Positions 21,861-32,868 of a stretch of 64,000 nucleotides of DNA are shown piece by piece. This DNA is from Curvularia sp. ZM96. Taxonomy: Eukaryota > Ascomycota > Dothideomycetes > Pleosporales > Pleosporaceae. The stretch spans positions 1,426,001 to 1,490,000 of the forward strand of contig JAJGBQ010000003.1 in NCBI GenBank assembly GCA_022457065.1, given 5' to 3'. Every line of letters starts with the position of its first letter. The first letter of the stretch is position 1. Both the position numbers and the translations under genes were made by a program. The notes under the pieces are model-generated. The model saw only the letters and a list, made by a program, of their open reading frames with translations, was not told the DNA's origin and searched no databases.

Positions 21861-21898
21861 ATACGTACGTACTACGTACTTCGTACATACGGAGTACA
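21861..21898. repeat. TACGTA-rich simple sequence
   Basis: This short stretch is built from ACGTAC, TACGTAC, TACTTCGTA and TACGGAGTAC units in tandem and can fold on itself. It contains two TACGRAGTA motifs in opposite orientation. Confidence 0.5.
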
Positions 21899-22510
21899 AG
21901 CGCATCGGTTCCTTGCATCCCAGCCACGTGACATCAGATTATCGTACGTCTATACTAGTCCAGTCCAGTCTCTCGCGTCTCGGCAGTTTTTCTGCAATAC
22001 CTGAAATCAATTCTTTGGCGCCAATTTGGACGTAGCAAGGGAGTGGTAAACGGCCCTTTTTTTCTCTCTTTTTCCTGATTCTGCAGAGAATGTAAAAGTA
22101 AGGATGGGTATGGTGGCGTGATTGTTGTTTTAGGAATGCTCGCTTGTATACTTTTTGCCTTTGCGGTGTCGTTTACGCAAAGGTCTCGAACGCTCGAATA
22201 TAACGAGCACGCCACAGAAGCATGGGGGTTTTACGCGATTAACATGGATTTTTCGTCTTTTGCTATGGGATGTAGTACTAGCGCTTTCGTATGTGTGTGC
22301 GTGTATGTCAGGAGCAAGCCCCGGATCACATTCACAGCTCTTCCACGAGTCAAGCCGGTTGACTTCATGAGAGGTGTATTCAATATCTAGGAAATCTTCA
22401 TTGTATCAAAAAGGCGCTTCGTTAGGAAAACATAGGAAAGAAAAAGAAGAAGAAAGAAAGAAAAGAAAATAGGTATATCGATATCATTGCCTCCCAATCC
22501 AAGCCGGTCG

Positions 22511-23644
22511 TTACCATTGCTGCCCTTCATTCTGCCTCCTATAGTGCGGATCCGACAAAACCGACGACGCGCTATCCCTCTCAATCTCATGATGCGACTC
22601 CTGAATATTGTTGTGAACAAACGCCTTCTGGCCGTTCTCGACCAGACTCTCTGTGCTCGCTTGCCGGCTGTGACTATGCACTGTGAACTCTGTTGTCTTG
22701 ACGACTTGAGATGGCATCGACTTGTTGTTGCCTTTGCCGGTGGTAACATGGGCCCAACTATCTCCTTCTTCCTTGCCGGCTCCCACCATGGACCGTTGAA
22801 TGTTGCTCTTTCCTCCCCTCATGGTGCCGAGTGGGACGCTGCCCGTCTCTCCTGCGTTATGTTCGTATACGTTGTGGCCGTAGGAACTCGCGCCGTTTCC
22901 ACTTCTGGCTTTTCGAGTCAAATTGACGAGGCGGGTGAGGATGCTGAATTCGAGCTTGAGCTTGATGCTGTAGACGAGCGGCTTCCAGGACGTTTGGATC
23001 TCAAAGAGGTTGGCAAATTCGAGGGCGAGAATACTAAAGTCAAGGAGGATAACGAGCGTATTGACCGAGAGGAGGTGGTAAAGCAGCTTCCGGGTGCCGA
23101 CGTTTCCAATAGTGCGCTCCAGGCGCAGGAGCTTGGTGGTTTCGAACAGATACAAGCCCGAGATAATCAGTTCCTGGGCGATGAAGACGGTGAGCTGGAT
23201 CCGCTCGTAGACGTTATAAACGGGTATCCAGGGCTCCGGATTGCTCGAGTTGGTTCCGTATACGATTACGATTATAGGAATGTGTAGCCAGATTGCGTTG
23301 ACGATGATCATGCTCAGGACGTACTTGAGCCAGCGGAGATTGTGCATAACGATATGTAACCGTGAGTACAGCACCACTGATTGACCCGTAATCATCATAC
23401 ACCATCCTAAGAGGATACACGTGGCGTAGACATTTTTCTGCTTCAGGTTGACCAGATGCATGAGGGTATATCCAGTGGCGTTGAAAAGGATTCCATATGT
23501 AGAAACGACGAAACTCCAGAAATAAAGGCCGCTCCGCCGCTTGAAGAGAGTGAGAATGTAGACATTAAGTTCGATAAAGTTGTAAAATGCCACGCTGAGG
23601 AATACGGCGGCAACGACCTTCAGCAGTGGAAGCGATGTTGCCAT
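22511..23644 (-). CDS. Seven-helix membrane protein, DUF7703-type
   Basis: The single exon encodes 377 residues from the ATG at 23644; an upstream in-frame leucine codon at 23701 is not a likely start. About seven hydrophobic helices fill residues 5-245, including VFLSVAFYNFIELNVYILTL, LYFWSFVVSTYGILF and LVILLDFSILALEFANLF. The FYNFIELN...LYFWSF pattern resembles fungal integral membrane proteins now grouped as DUF7703, which are often likened to orphan GPCR-like proteins. The C-terminal 120 residues are hydrophilic, Ser/Gly-rich and probably cytosolic. Function is unknown. The long antisense frame over this gene is a shadow of its codon pattern. Confidence 0.8.
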   Translation of the reverse strand: MATSLPLLKVVAAVFLSVAFYNFIELNVYILTLFKRRSGLYFWSFVVSTYGILFNATGYTLMHLVNLKQKNVYATCILLGWCMMITGQSVVLYSRLHIVMHNLRWLKYVLSMIIVNAIWLHIPIIVIVYGTNSSNPEPWIPVYNVYERIQLTVFIAQELIISGLYLFETTKLLRLERTIGNVGTRKLLYHLLSVNTLVILLDFSILALEFANLFEIQTSWKPLVYSIKLKLEFSILTRLVNLTRKARSGNGASSYGHNVYEHNAGETGSVPLGTMRGGKSNIQRSMVGAGKEEGDSWAHVTTGKGNNKSMPSQVVKTTEFTVHSHSRQASTESLVENGQKAFVHNNIQESHHEIERDSASSVLSDPHYRRQNEGQQW

Positions 23645-25421
23645 GGTAGGCAGGGCAAGGGTGGGGGAGGATCTGTTACGCAAAGGAATGCTTGTGAGCA
23701 AAGCAAAGAGGTGGAGTTAACTGATGGTCGATCTTGGGAGATCTGCCTCCACTTTACTTCAAGAAGGAACCCTCCCTGCCCGCATCTTGGCAGACACGCG
23801 GGAGCCTTGTCACCCGTAGAAAACAGGAACTATCTCAAACTTCGACGTTTGCCCCGTACGCGAGCCGTACCTTCAGGGATGGCGTTGTGGTGGTTGTGCG
23901 CCTTAAGCGTGCCCTTGTTCCATGGAAGAATCCGAAAGGGCAGGGGGCTCAGCATCCCGCCTCCTCATAGCGAGCCGCGCTCACCAAGTGGCGCGGCAGC
24001 AATGGAACTCCCGAATTACCAGCTTGGCAAATTCCTCGTCCTCGCTTAGTAGAATGCTCCCATTCGCAAGTTCTGAAGGAGATTAACCAGTCCTCGCCAT
24101 CCCGCTAGCCTCTATGCAGACATCGGGCCTTTATGTTGGGCCTCCATCTTTTTTTCTCTTTTCATACGAAGTACACTACCTACACAAATGTATCAGAGCG
24201 AGTGTTAAATACTTCAATACCTGGCTGTAACGGTTCCCGAACTCTGTGAATGCCTCACTTGATCGTGATTTCTAATTCACGGCTGGGGGCTTACGAGCTT
24301 GACACGTTCAAGCATCACTGCAGGGTTCGAGATGGTATTCCCTCCGATGAACTGCCGTCTGACCATCGATGCCAGTCACCCGACAGAGAGGTTGACCCCT
24401 TCGCACAATACATTGGCATATAAAGTCTAGGCGTATGTGCGTCAACACACACGGGGGAGATGCACCGATGAGTAAATGTCAGCCGACATTTGGAACGGAT
24501 TGCGAGGAGGAAGGTCCATTAGACGACTCATGCACTCATCTGTCCCAAACTCCTGTGTAATGCAGATCGTGCCTTGCAGCAGAAAGGTCCGGGCAGAGTA
24601 GTCGCCCAATCACACCAAGAGTGTGTGTCAACCCATGCAAACAAACCGACATCAGGGCAAGAAAGATTTCTCTCCAGCTCCTTGGTCCTTGGCGTGCCAA
24701 GAGACCCCCCCTTCATCCAGCTGAGGTCCTTTCCTCGGAATGCCTGATCGTCCGGTCCGAGTAGAGATCGATTCATTCTGTGGCTGCGGAGCGGAGTAGA
24801 CACTAGAAAGTCCAAGAACGAGAGGAAATGCGATACCGAGCCATGACGGGTCAGGCTGTGTCAAGTCCAAACTTTATTCCTCTGCCACAAGCGTGCGTCG
24901 TGCGGTGTTTTAACTAGTTTCGTGGTGACAGGTTAGCGACAAGTTGCAGGAACACACCACGGTACGCTTATGCGGAGGGGGCAAAGGAAATCTGTTCCCA
25001 TGGGGGCTGGCTATGCCGGGGAAAGAAGTTCGTCGGTCCTTCTATGGCGGCTTCGAGCTTGGCGTGGCCCGGGCCAGAACCAATCCATCAGATGCGCTCT
25101 CAGCTCCGCATTACGTTATTCGATCCGCCACTCGTATCTCTAAACCAGATCAGACAGTAGTGGAAGCACTGGAAGAAGAGCTGACTATTAGCGGCTCGGA
25201 TGTTATGGAGCTGGTGTCAGCCATGGCGTGATTCTAGTGCCTTGACAGACTTGACATTCACTTCTCTCATGATACAGCACGGGTAGACGGATGTGGCTTC
25301 TCGTATTTACTTGACATTATATTATGTTTCGATGCTATTTGGTCTATTCGATGATACACTACGTGTCGTATGCATTCGGCGTATGCGGGCTCAACAACAA
25401 AAAAAGGATAACGACCAACGT
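23645..25421. other. Gene-free spacer
   Basis: This 1.8-kb region is the promoter side of the DUF7703-type gene and the 3' side of the SMP-30-like gene. Short frames on both strands have no recognisable domain. One TACGAAGTA motif is at 24165-24173. Confidence 0.5.
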
Positions 25422-26806
25422 CTATTGGATGGGTGCGCCAGAGGCGGCCAAGGTGGCGTAGAACAGCTTGGTCTGCCCAGTAATGATCATACGTCCGTTG
25501 CCAGCGAACTGGAAGTTTGCAGCAGTCGTTCCAGTGTAAATCTTGCCAATAAGCTTGGCGGCAGTGTTGTAGACCCAGACACCGTCACCGCAACCAGCGT
25601 ACAGGCGACCCTTGGAATCAGTGTGAACACCTGAAGAACGTGTTAGCGGGAATGACCCTTTCATATAAGAGTCAGTGTGCAGAATTTACCATCAGGAATG
25701 CCAACGGAGACATAAGCGAAAGTCTGACGGTTGGTAAAAGTACCCTCCTTGGTAACATCAAAAGAGTAGATGGACGCAGGAGCAGTCAAGTTGAAGCCAA
25801 AGAATCCATCAGCAATACCGGTGTCAGAGACGTAGGCCTTCTTGCCATCAGGAGACATGGTGATGCCGTTGGGGTGGCGGAAGTCATCCGCTGCCACGGT
25901 GATGGCACCAGTGTTGAAGTTGTAACGGTACACTTGCTCCCTGATGCCGGGGTAAGGACGGAAGTTCTGGAGATAGCCGTAAAGTGTATCTGTGAAGTAC
26001 AGATCGCCGTTGGCAGGGCTGACGGTAAGGTCGTTCAGCGAGTTGAACTGACGGCCAAAGTAGTTGTTGATCAGGGCTATGTTGCGCATTAGTTACTGAT
26101 CGTCGCCCCATCAATACTTTGTTTGGTTGGAGGCTGAACTTACTCGAGGTCTTGTAAGGTGGCTGAGGGTCCATGACGTAGAGGGCTGATGGTACCCGGT
26201 CTCCCTGACCCTCACCAGCGAAGATAATCTTTCCCTTGTAGTTGGTACCACCATTGGGGTTGATAACCTGGGGGTTGGACGTGTTGACTACTGTCACAGG
26301 CGCTGCCTTCAGGGTTCCTTTGCGAACCTTCTCGGCATCGGCGAGGGAGATCTTCTGGATGATAGAAGACTTGTTCAATCCGGTGCCCGCAGCAGGAGGA
26401 CCAGCGTTCTGAACGAAGAAGACCTCATCGGTAGGAGGGTACCAGGTGACTGCCTCGTGGAAGAGGGGATCCGATTGCGAGGTAGCAATTGTGGTCAGGC
26501 TTGGGTTGTCGCCAATCACATCATAGAACTCATCGTCGAAGATGTGGAAAGGCTTGGCCAGCATCGACTCCTGTGTCGTACCAGGGAAGGTAAAAAGCTG
26601 CGCCTCAGTTAGAACATACACAAGACAGGTGGATACCCAAAAGGAAAACTCACGTTTGTCGCGTTGAACTCGGTGGGCGGCGGAACCACTGGCAGAACGT
26701 TGAAGCTCTTCTGGTTCACGACCTGAGCGAACTGGGGCACAGTACGCGTTGCTAAAGCATGGCCAAATACCGCGCCGACGGCGACTAATGATGTGGTAGA
26801 AGGCAT
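25422..26806 (-). CDS. Secreted SMP-30/gluconolactonase-like beta-propeller protein
   Basis: The product belongs to the SMP-30/gluconolactonase/luciferin-regenerating fold, metal-dependent lactonases of six-bladed propeller shape. Exons 26806-26654, 26597-26144, 26076-25690 and 25630-25422 (introns of 56, 67 and 59 bp) give 400 residues. A signal peptide (residues 1-19, ending HALA) suggests export. Family motifs include HEAVTWYPPTDEVFFV with the metal-binding Glu, NSLNDLTVSPANGDLYFTD with the central Asn/Asp, and HPNGITMSPDGKKAYVSDT with the third-shell Asp. The C-terminal blade has DGVHTDSKGRLYAGCGDGV. The physiological lactone is unknown. The start codon gives the only signal peptide in the frame. 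Confidence 0.88.
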
Positions 26807-28760
26807 TGCGGTTATGTCTTTAGCTTGCTGTAATCCACGGGAGCTGTAGATCCACAGGAGAGAGAACCGACGCGAGTTAAAGAAGAAGCAGCGCTGTTGA
26901 TCAACAAAACTATGCCTGCTCTTTTGTACCTGTCGGCAAGCGGGTCCTTCCACTAATTTGTACGTCTACGCCGCAAGTCAATAGCTATGCCGCAACTTGC
27001 AATTTCCAAGCACAGAATCTGGCGGCGGTAAGCTCAATGCGACGACCGGGTGGCGTTCGCGCCCCAGCGGATGATAGGCCCACTTGGGAACTAGGCGATG
27101 AATGAATGAAGCCTGACGCAATGACCCCATGGGAACCCCGCTCTATAGCGACTACCCCAACTTGATGCACAATCAGCAACACTATGTACACGAAATATGA
27201 AGCTGTGATGTTGCTCCAGCAGCTCATTTTATAACGGCTCTGACCGCTGCTGGAGTTAGAAAATCTATCCGTCTTGCACGCGAGAGCAGAGTCGAGCTAA
27301 ATCCCGACTGCATGCAGGCCACTATTTGCATCCTTGTCCGGGAACGTGTACAGCCCAAGGTCCGGTGTCTTCTAGGCGTGTGTCCCCTGCTCCAAATGAT
27401 GGCAGGGTTTATCTAACCGAAATTCATTACCGAAGCGTTTTGGAGCATTGACGTTGTTGCTGCGCAGCGGTGTAGCGTAGCTAACCCCTCTTTTCTCTTG
27501 CTGATAGTCGGCAGAAGAATATAGCGAAGAAAACCCTCCACTTAAAATTCTGGAGTATTGAGACAGAGTGTCCGACGGACAAACTGGGTGACAACAATGT
27601 CAAACCAGATGGGACGGTCCCTGATTGACCTCGTGTTGCTGCCGCTCCTCCTTGTAACCGAGGGTAAGCCCTGGTCCCGGGAGAGCTTAGCATGTACGTA
27701 CTATGTAGTAAATCCACTATTGGAGCGAAGTACCTCCGTTCTCTTGGCAGCTCCCAGCAGGCTGGTGCAGATCCAAAGTAGATCGATTTGTGCCCTTTCC
27801 AAGAGCTCCGGAGCCTTCTTGACCCGTCCTCGGCCTTATTGCAGGCCGTTTGGCGAGTAGGCTGAGCAGAGGGCAGAATTGGATTAGGAAGGTCTCGATG
27901 GAGGGAGGGATTTGGGTTCAAATCTTCAGTTAGGGTACCTCTCAATGCAAGTGTGTCTGGGCATTGTAGTACATGTTCTGCGTCACTATTTCTTGGAAGC
28001 AAGTTTCCTGGAAATTGGGACAAAAGCAATTTATTCGATCGTTCGATATCGGAACCACGCGAACTCCCGCAGCGTGGCTTGCCAAGCCGCTCGAAGGCCT
28101 GCGCCACGTTCTCGAAAGTCTATGTGATAAGATATGGTAGCCATGCTTATGAATGCGACGAGATCTAGATGTGACAGGCATGCGATATTGCACCTCGTGG
28201 GTAGATAGATGGATTTCAAGCCACGTGACCTCAATTCCCACGTGGCTCCACGCTGTACTGGGGTCACTGGTGGGTGATGGTTCACTAGGCCATGGTGTAG
28301 AAGACTGGCTGTGTGGCTTGCATACCTGGCTAGTTGGCGTTGTTGTGTGACAAGGAGCTGTATCCGTGGTTCTTTATAGGTGGTGAATGATGTGATAACT
28401 GTGGTTTATGAGGAAAAGGGGAAGGAAACACGCTGAATTGTTGATTGTTTACGCGAGGAGGGTGCAGATATACATCCAAACTATCCAAGATGAGACAACT
28501 GTCGCATACTCTGGTAACGTGCATAAGAAGTTGTCCGAACTTCATTCTTTTATTTTGCTTGTTGTCTTGTAGTTCTCTGGTGTTTCGTTACCTCTCACCT
28601 TGCTTTCGTCTTCATCACCTTCCATGGCAACCACACAACCCTCACAGGTGAAGCAAACTACTGCCCCCAAGTGATCCACTCTTCCCCCACAAAAACTAAA
28701 TTCTCCTTCCAAACCTTATCCGTTCTTCGTTTCTCCTTTTTGTTTTCTTCTCTTTTGTTT

Positions 28761-28766
28761 TATAAA
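28761..28766 (+). promoter_or_regulatory. TATAAA box flanked by CT-rich tracts
   Basis: TATAAA is bordered by long CT-rich tracts and is followed by an A/C-rich leader (about 28855-28900) ending at an ATG at 28904. This arrangement is typical of strongly expressed fungal promoters. No known gene follows. Confidence 0.35.
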
Positions 28767-28903
28767 CTTAATCTAGTAGTCTAGTCCTGCAATAAAATAA
28801 TCTTACAAGAAGACGTTCTTTTTCCTCTTCGTTCTTTCTTGTTTATCAAACTCTAACATCACAACGCACATCACAGACTGCAAGGCAAACAGAAAACGTT
28901 GAT

Positions 28904-29233
28904 ATGGTCATGGAAGTCGTCAGTGTTATTGTATCTGGTTCTGATGTGACCTCTGATATCCATCACCAAAAAAACCCTCCCTTGAGCCGTCTAACCGCCT
29001 TCCCTTATCCCAATTCCCACCCACCCGACCAAACCCATCCCCGGCCCAACGCCTCTTCCACCCTTTCCCTGATCAAGACATTGAAGCCGTACAAATCATC
29101 CATTAAAACAAGAGGAAGAAGCGAAACAAGAAGACAAAAACAAGAAACGCCAATCCCCATTCGCGCTATTTTCCAGCTGCGAAGGTATCCTTGTGGGGGG
29201 ATGCATATGCAACGCACAAAACTCCAACCATGA
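28904..29233 (+). CDS. Weak candidate small protein behind a promoter-like region
   Basis: An ATG-initiated frame of 109 codons starts where the promoter-like sequence would predict a start. The product begins MVMEVVSVIVSGSDVTSD and is then Pro/His-rich and finally basic. I recognise no domain, and the composition looks non-coding after about residue 25. A spliced gene or a non-coding RNA are equally possible. Confidence 0.2.
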   Translation: MVMEVVSVIVSGSDVTSDIHHQKNPPLSRLTAFPYPNSHPPDQTHPRPNASSTLSLIKTLKPYKSSIKTRGRSETRRQKQETPIPIRAIFQLRRYPCGGMHMQRTKLQP

Positions 29234-29572
29234 TTCCCATGTTTCCCCAAAGCCAAAAAAAGAACCTGGAGCCCATAGTTGAATCGGCCGTGAAACATCA
29301 AAAGCTCGTGAAACAGATGGTGAGAACAAAAGAAAGGTGAACAAAGGGAATAGAAGAACAAATGAAACAAACGGTCCCTAAAAGTGGGAAACCGTTAAGC
29401 AACTAGAAATTGCCTTTTCCTTTATCAATCTCCAAACTCCGGATCGTATTGCATAGTACAGGAGGGGAAATCGTAGAGGTACAACCATATCGCAAGACAG
29501 TTTGCGAGACGGCTTTAGGTCCATGTCGTAACCAAGATGGCGGTGCGGAGCGATGGAGAGTGAGGATGGTAC

Positions 29573-32500
29573 TCAGCTCATGTCCATCATATCGGCATCT
29601 CCGTAGTGCTCATTGTTGTATGTAGCAAGCACCTCATCACTTGGGCCGAAGTTGCCCTCGTAGATGGTAGCACCAGAGCGACGCCTAGCATCGACCCATC
29701 GGCAGCCATAGCACTGGAGCACCTGGTCGGCAGTTGGTCGCTGATCGGGGTTTTGGTTCAACATTGCGTATACAACATGGTCCATGGAGTTGGGATCGTT
29801 GCGCTGCACCATGAATGACGGGGCGCGCGCGAGGTCTTCCTCGGGGTTTGATGCTGGCTTCACCAGGATGGAACCCATCGAGTCCTCGGCAGCGTCGGAC
29901 ATGAGGAAGCCATCCATGGAAGGCCGAGCGGACTCGGAGACTGGGTCGCCATGAGAGTCTCGGCTGAGAGTGCTCTCTGAGCTCCAAGTCAAGCTTGGAA
30001 GTACGTTTTCGAACTCGCCAGAACGGAGCTTTTGCCAATAGTCGCCGTTCTCGGGGATAACGCAGTTACCGGCGATTTCGGCGAGCATCATGCCCAAGGC
30101 AAAGACATCGGCAGGCTTATCGAATCGACCCGAGAGTTGCTCGGGAGCGAGGTAGTGGCGATCACCCTCGCCGTCAATGCCAGCAGGAGCTGGCCACTGA
30201 CTTGCTAAGCCGAAGTCTGCAATCTTCAGCCCACCCTCAAAGTCGATGAGAACGTTGGCAGGCTTGAGATCGAGGTGAATGTATCCTGCTTCGTGAATGG
30301 CTTTGAGACCCTGTGATTGGATTAGCACGGTTCCGGGGAAAAAAGACTATCGTTTGGACTCACCATCAACAGTTCCAGCAGGATCTTCCAAATCCGGAAA
30401 TCATCGAGACGGCTGTTAAAGCCGACGGTGTCGAGGTATTTCCTCAGGTTGCCGCCCTCGCAGTACTCAGTTTGGATGTAGAGATGCTGGTCAAACTCCC
30501 AATGAGTCTCGATGCCCAGCACGTGTTCATTGCCACGTAGAGCATAAAGAATTTCAACCTCGCGCAACTTCTTTTGGCGGTCACCTGGGCCAATGTAGGG
30601 CTTCTTGGACTTCTTGACTACCCAAACTTGGCTGGCAGCAGGCGACCTCTGGGGCGAAGGCTTGACTGGGTGGCTGACACGGTACACGGTTGAGAACTCG
30701 CCTTCTCCGCCATCGAGAGGCTTGATCTCGTGAAATCGCTCGCTCAGTGACTCATCTACGTCGTTCTTTGTTAGGCCGATAGGAATAGCTCCCGATACAC
30801 TGCCAAAGAAGCCAGAGTCGCGAGGCGTTGTTGGAGTCGCGGGCGCGAAGGTACCGAAGCTGGCGTTGAATGGGAACGACCCGCGACGATTGCCTGAAAT
30901 TGACAGTCTGCTCGCATCAAGAGGTGCATTAGAGTCGTGCGCAGGCGTTGATGGCGATACTGCGCCAAACAAACTTCCAGCTGTCGTTGGTCGGCCATCA
31001 TTGTCAGGAGCTGCGAAAGTGTCTGAGCCAATAGAAGGACGCGAACGGAACGTCTTGCGACGCAAGCTGCTTTCCTTTGAGCGCCGGCTGGAGCCGTGGC
31101 TAGGCTTGGTTGGTGTGGGTGGCATGTCATCCACACTGGACTGACTGTCGCCCATCCGGTTGGCGGTTGGCGACTGACTGTCAGGTTGAGCATCTTCGTC
31201 GTTGTCTCCGTCAATACTGACAAAGCTGCCACGGCGCTGCATGGAGCTTCCCAAGTCACCAAAGATGCTCGATCGCTTACCGAACGGCTCCGTGGAGAAC
31301 TTGGACACATTCGCACTGAAAGGTGTGCTGGGTGTGCCAAATTGGTGCTGTGGTCGCGCATCGTTACCAAACAGGCTGCCCGATCGCTTAACGAGGGGAG
31401 TGTCGAGGTTGACTGCCCTGTCGCCTGCGGCTGGAGGGAACGATTGGCGCTTCGACGGTGTATCAGGCATGACGTAGACGCCAGTTGCTGGCTCATCCGC
31501 ATTGCGGTTCTTCTTGGATAAAAGCCCTGTAGAAAACGCGACAGGCGCCGCTGGTGCAATCTTGAATGGAGTATCAAACGAATCATGTGCGGATTGCTCG
31601 CCTTCCGTTTCATAGGGCCGGCCTATGCCGAGTGGCAGGGAGCGAGAGAAATGAGGATTGCTTGACATGGGAGGCGGTGGGAACATGGAGCCACTCCATT
31701 GCACGGCCGGGGCTCTGGGAGGTGCCATTGGTGTGCCGCTGAGGCTAGATGAAGCAGAGCACGGTGTGTGTGCGTGCGACAAGGGGTGCGGCTGCGATGC
31801 GCCGCCTCGGGGGAACGGCTGAGGCAAGCCCATGCGGCCCGCGTCAAAAGTGGATTTTCGGAATGGCGTTTGGGCGGGTGGTGCCGGAGTCGATACTGAG
31901 GTGTTTACTGCACCATCAAGAGACATGCGGTTGCGTGTCGTGGATGCCGCAGGTCCAGGCATGGCGAACTCGCCGTCATAACTCGGCTTGCGTGGGGTGT
32001 TGGAGCGCTGAGACAAGGTCGACTTGCGCAGCGACGTTGTGCGGCGAACAGGCGATAGCACGCTCGGGATAGGTGAGCTGTTGAAGGTGAATTCAGTGGT
32101 CAAGTCGCGCTGGCGGGGCGCATCCTCTGGGGAGGCGCGCTGTGCGGGGGATGGGTCGAAGATGCTCTCAAAGTCATTTCCGAGGCTGGATACCCCGTGG
32201 AGACTGCGGCGCTTTGCCATGGGGCTGGATCCGGGGGATCCGTTGAGGTTCATGAGCCCGTCATTGCGCTTCAGTGGACTCGACTTTGCGGGAGGTGTGG
32301 GTGACAGGTCGGCGCGGCGCGCAAACTCGAACTTGATGGGCTTGTCGTCGACTTCGAGTCGTTTATCCATGTCCATGGTGTTGGGAGACTCTGGGCTCGA
32401 CCGTCGGACAGGCGTGTTCTCCTGGCCGATGTTGGGCCACGTCATGAAGGGTGTCGCGTTGCCAATGTCCGTCGTCTCGGCCAAGGCGCGTCGTCGCGGG

Positions 32501-32868
32501 CTCTTAGACTTGCTGTTGCGGGTGCGCGGAGACGAGCGGATTCCTGAGCGGCGCAGGGAAAATTTCTTCTTCGCTGGGACGGCCTGCGCCAGCGGCGAGT
32601 CGAGAAACGTGGCAATGGGGCTCGTAGGCTTGTGCGCAGCCTTTGGAGAGAATGCGCGCGCAATCGCGAGCGGGGAGATGGGGGAGCGGGGCGTGTCGGA
32701 ATTGCGGATCTGGAAGCGCGATTGCTTCGATGGCGAGCGTGAGAGAGAGCGGCGCAGTTCCTGGAGGTGGGAGAAGTGGGTGCCGTCGAGGCGGTAGCTG
32801 TGCGGGTGCGTGGGAGAGGGAAAATGCATAGTGCCACCCTCTCGGCTGGGTGAAAAACCGTAATCCAT
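29573..32868 (-). CDS. Wee1-type cell-cycle protein kinase
   Basis: Wee1 kinases phosphorylate the inhibitory Tyr of Cdk1 and delay mitosis; the Aspergillus nidulans member is AnkA. Exons 32868-30364 and 30310-29573 (53-bp intron inside the kinase domain) encode 1080 residues. The first 700 are a Ser/Pro-rich, disordered region with many SP/TP sites, fitting Cdk control. The kinase domain starts near residue 710 (FHEIKPLDGGEGEFSTVYRV); the invariant Lys is near 751 (VWVVKKSKK); the catalytic loop reads HLDLKPANV (Asp near 849), characteristic of Wee1, and DFGLA follows (near 867). EGDRHYLAPE and DVFALGMMLAE complete the activation and F-helix region. About 100 acidic residues are inserted in the C-lobe. 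The ATG at 32868 is the first in frame after an in-frame stop. Confidence 0.93.

Larger units (their letters stand above)
19522..22510. other. Long gene-free spacer with TACGRAGTA motifs
   Basis: Nearly 3 kb without a supported gene. Open frames reach about 125 codons but show no recognisable domain and overlap in both strands. The stretch holds five of the seven TACGRAGTA motifs seen in the window, a perfect 14-bp palindrome at 19615-19628, and CA/GT and TACG-rich simple sequence near 21478-21512 and 21861-21898. Confidence 0.55.
26807..29572. other. Long spacer with one promoter-like site
   Basis: This 2.8-kb spacer lies between two minus-strand genes. Apart from the weak candidate at 28904-29233 I see no supported gene. 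A TATAAA box with flanking CT-rich tracts lies near 28720-28850 on the + strand. Confidence 0.5.

Noticed and set aside
22487..23287. 266-codon open frame on the + strand opposite the DUF7703-type gene
   Set aside because: It is the antisense shadow of a membrane-protein gene with strong codon bias and has no domain of its own.
24300..24400. GGGTTCGAG box reminiscent of a tRNA B-box or rRNA fragment
   Set aside because: No matching A-box, no cloverleaf and no extended similarity to 5S rRNA could be made by eye.
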